The position numbers and the translations under genes were made by a program. The notes below the pieces were generated by a model that was given only the letters and a program-made list of their open reading frames with translations, was not told the DNA's origin and ran no database searches. From Protopterus annectens (Eukaryota; Chordata; Ceratodontiformes; Protopteridae), in NCBI RefSeq assembly GCF_019279795.1, contig NC_056732.1, positions 184,507,342 through 184,571,341 on the forward strand: DNA of 64,000 nt, written 5' to 3'. Shown one piece after another: positions 61,791 to 64,000 of the stretch. How positions within the stretch are numbered: the first letter of the stretch is position 1; every line of letters starts with the position of its first letter.

Positions 61791-61950
61791 TACCTTGAAA
61801 CTGAATGCAAACATTTTTTAACATCTTTGTTGTCATGTTTAGGAGATTCTATACACATTTGTAAATAATATTTGTGTACATACATTTTTGTAAATATTTG
61901 TAAATATTTTACCAAATTGTGTTGTGCATATGTATGTGTATATATATTAA

Positions 61951-62301
61951 ATGGGTCCACTTTACATGGTTGACTTTTCACAAAGTCGACTTTCATATGG
62001 CCGAGACCATATGATCGACTTCTGGAAAGCCGACCATGTAAAATAAACACAAAAAACACAATGAACACTTACCTTAAAACCCCCATGCACCCCCTGTGGG
62101 GGGCTCCACCCCCCACACCTCCCCATAACTTAAATATACCAACTCTGAGATTGCACTACAGTGCGGAAGATGGAAATTTTCCCATTCCGCACTGTACGGA
62201 GATAGCGGTTCCCCATGGTCGGCTTTTCAAAAGTCGATCATATGGTCTCGGCCATATGAAAGTCGACTTTGTGAAAGGTCGACCATGTGAAGGGGACCCA
62301 T
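61951..62301. mobile_element. 351-bp MITE with about 86-bp terminal inverted repeats
   Basis: The ends are ATGGGTCCACTTTACATGGT and its near-complement; about 86 bp at each end pair with few mismatches. The flanking pentamer ATTAA is duplicated (61946-61950 and 62302-62306). The arms contain nested palindromes (AAGTCGACTT; CATATGG-CCATATG). The left inverted arm of PLE copy C lacks it, so it inserted after copy C. No coding capacity; superfamily uncertain. Confidence 0.92.
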
Positions 62302-62427
62302 ATTAAACAAGAGTACACAAGTTTCTGTGATGTTTCTTTAAATTTTCAAACATTGTATAATTAACTTACAGCCACTCACATTCAGGTTTTGATTATTTTA
62401 ACAGTTTGCTTGTGACAATACACTGTT

Positions 62428-62462
62428 CTGATGAAGTTTCCATGGGTGAAATGAAAGTGCTT
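62428..62462 (+). ncRNA. Hammerhead-like motif, copy C right arm
   Basis: CTGATGA (62428-62434), stem II GTTTC/GAAAT, GAAA (62453-62456), then GTGCTT. It matches the left arm except that GCGC has become GTGC. Confidence 0.6.
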
Positions 62463-62595
62463 ATTTGATGTGGATATTTTGCATTAAACTTTATACAATA
62501 TTGGTTTGGCTTGGTCTTGTCTTTGCCTACAGGTGTATGGACGTTTACTGCCTTTTTTTCTGCACTGCTGTGGAGTTTTGGCAATAAATAAATAT

Positions 62596-64000
62596 ATGCA
62601 ATTAAAGTAGAGATACGAGAGTAGGAATTTTCTACCTCCCTGAGAATACACAAATGTGCTTATGCAGACACCTAGTGATATTTTAGGACTTTGGCTGGGT
62701 CTTCCATGACCATTACAGACTTCCAAAAAGCACTTGATTAAGTAAAGCACATTCTCTTTCTCTAAGACAAAAAAAAGAGCACATAAGAACATGTTTGTCA
62801 AGAGAACACAGGGACTAAAACATGAGTAGACATATACACCTTTAAGCAGATAAACTTAAAGTTTTGCAACTCTTTCAGAGCTCACTTTCCAAATCAAGCA
62901 GGGTTGTGCATGATAAGCCCAGTGTATTTCTTTATAATTTATTTGTATTTGTTTTCTGAGTTGGAGAACTGATTTCCATAGACCATTTTCAGACTCAGCC
63001 CTGGAGAGGTGTCTGAATTTATGCCTGCTCATCTAGTTATCAAGACTAGCCTTAAAGGTAGCCAAAGTAGTGCTGTGTTTAACCTTTAGTGGTAACTTAT
63101 TCCACGTTGAGTTAAAAACCAAGCTCTCCAGTGAGTCTAGTTTATTTGTTGGTGCAGATTTACATCCTTACTGTTTTTAGAGCCACTGCTTTTGCAAAGA
63201 AGTAAGAGATAAAATATGACTGGGTCTTTTGTGGCTCAAAAAGTGAGATACAGGTCACCTCTCAGCGTAGTAAAATTGATCTGCATTGCCTTCCAGTTGC
63301 CTGCCTATTAGGGCTCTTAAGCATTAACAGCCTTCAGTTTACATACAACAATATATCAGGACTGCTGAAAATGATTTAGCCCAACTCCCATTTTCCATTA
63401 CTTTAAGGGAATCTTTTAGGAGATGTAGCTACATAGGCATGAAGCTGCTCTATCATCTGTTAGAAAATGACTTGATTGTCATTGAGAAAAACAGTAGTGT
63501 ATCTAAACATGACTGAAAATTACATCCAGATAGCCCTTTTTCACATTTTGTAGTCTTAAACTTCAGGCTGTCTAGAAGTCAGTGGATATATACCTGCAAA
63601 TGTTTTTATTAATATAAATTTACAGTCATATAACAAGCTCAGTTTTCTTCTTATGTTGAATGTGTGCTTGCTTGCTACTAGCCTCCCTTCTGCCTTATAA
63701 ATGCAGTCTTATTATTTGATTCTTTCATGTTACTGTTTGCTAAGGCACCTAATTGCAGTGTGGTGCACCTGGGAAAGCTGAAGTACGTCTTGTGATATGA
63801 GTTGTCATGACTTCTCTCACTGTATGTATTGCAGCTTTTTACTGCAATACCTGCTGGCATGTCTCACAGTACAGTAATCTGTGGCTAATGTGGTAGCTTC
63901 CTGCAGAGGAAACAAAACCATGAATCATAGCTGACATCTTCTGTGAGAGCAGTGTACACCAGATAGTCCCACTTTCATGGTGGTTATGGTGTTGTCTGTA
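62596..64000. other. Unassigned sequence
   Basis: No gene, RNA or mobile element recognised. Short frames only. Confidence 0.5.

Larger units (their letters stand above)
61558..62576 (+). repeat. PLE copy C inverted-repeat partner (right)
   Basis: Sense 3' end of the element, complementary to 59437-60118, interrupted by the MITE at 61951-62301. Confidence 0.9.
59388..62595 (+). mobile_element. Penelope-like element, copy C (5'-truncated, capped by inverted 3' end)
   Basis: Exact 14-bp duplications CAATAAATAAATAT lie at 59388-59401 and 62582-62595. After a 35-nt unique tail, 59437-60118 is the reverse complement of the element's own 3' part (61558-62576, less the MITE). The sense body follows from mid-RT to the 3' end. 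This is the same architecture as copy A but with a much longer inverted arm. Coding parts are decayed, so it is older than A and B. Confidence 0.9.

Overview
The window looks like eukaryotic, almost certainly vertebrate, intergenic DNA that has been built up by layers of transposable elements. I recognise no host protein-coding gene. The vertebrate reading (fish or amphibian type, species not determinable) rests on four things: a DIRS retrotransposon, several Penelope-like elements (PLEs), PIF/Harbinger genes and many tRNA-derived SINE heads occurring together; very long (GT)n and (AT)n tracts; CpG-poor, TG/CA-rich sequence; and TTAGGG-containing minisatellite DNA.

Layout. 1-2.2 kb is unassigned. 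2.2-5.5 kb holds a decayed L2/CR1-like LINE interrupted by a 5'-truncated, antisense PLE (copy D, 3.08-3.96 kb). 7.58-17.32 kb is a decayed DIRS element (gag, RT-RNase H, tyrosine recombinase, inverted terminal repeats). A much younger PLE (copy A, minus strand, 8.046-12.410 kb) is nested in its gag. Copy A keeps an ORF1 and an uninterrupted RT plus GIY-YIG ORF2. 18.4-31.5 kb contains a broken multi-exon Myb/SANT-like gene of PIF/Harbinger type, flanked by TAAGCA-rich and tRNA-like repeats. 33.577-38.091 kb is a second nearly complete PLE (copy B, plus strand) with direct pseudo-LTRs. 40.3-41.7 kb is a tandem array of a tRNA-like unit. 43.6-50.7 kb is a block whose homopolymer-ridden sequence looks like uncorrected long-read consensus rather than biology; its start is a garbled copy of 51.35-52.0 kb. 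52.2-53.35 kb carries a Harbinger transposase gene on the minus strand with one stop and one frameshift. 54.9-59 kb has SINEs, microsatellites and a 33/99-bp TTAGGG-bearing minisatellite. 59.388-62.595 kb is a third PLE (copy C) with a long inverted repeat, itself hit by a 351-bp MITE.

The most interesting system is the PLE family. Copies A, B and C each sit between exact 14-bp target-site duplications. All four copies carry hammerhead-ribozyme-like motifs near their 3' ends. A and B share an ORF1 upstream of RT/GIY-YIG, with a conserved 13-nt, -1-frame ORF1/ORF2 overlap. In copy B the ribozyme core shows a paired C3-to-U and G8-to-A change, and a 36-bp tandem duplication in its right pseudo-LTR begins at the predicted cleavage site. 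Copies A and C are 5'-truncated and capped by inverted copies of their own 3' ends.
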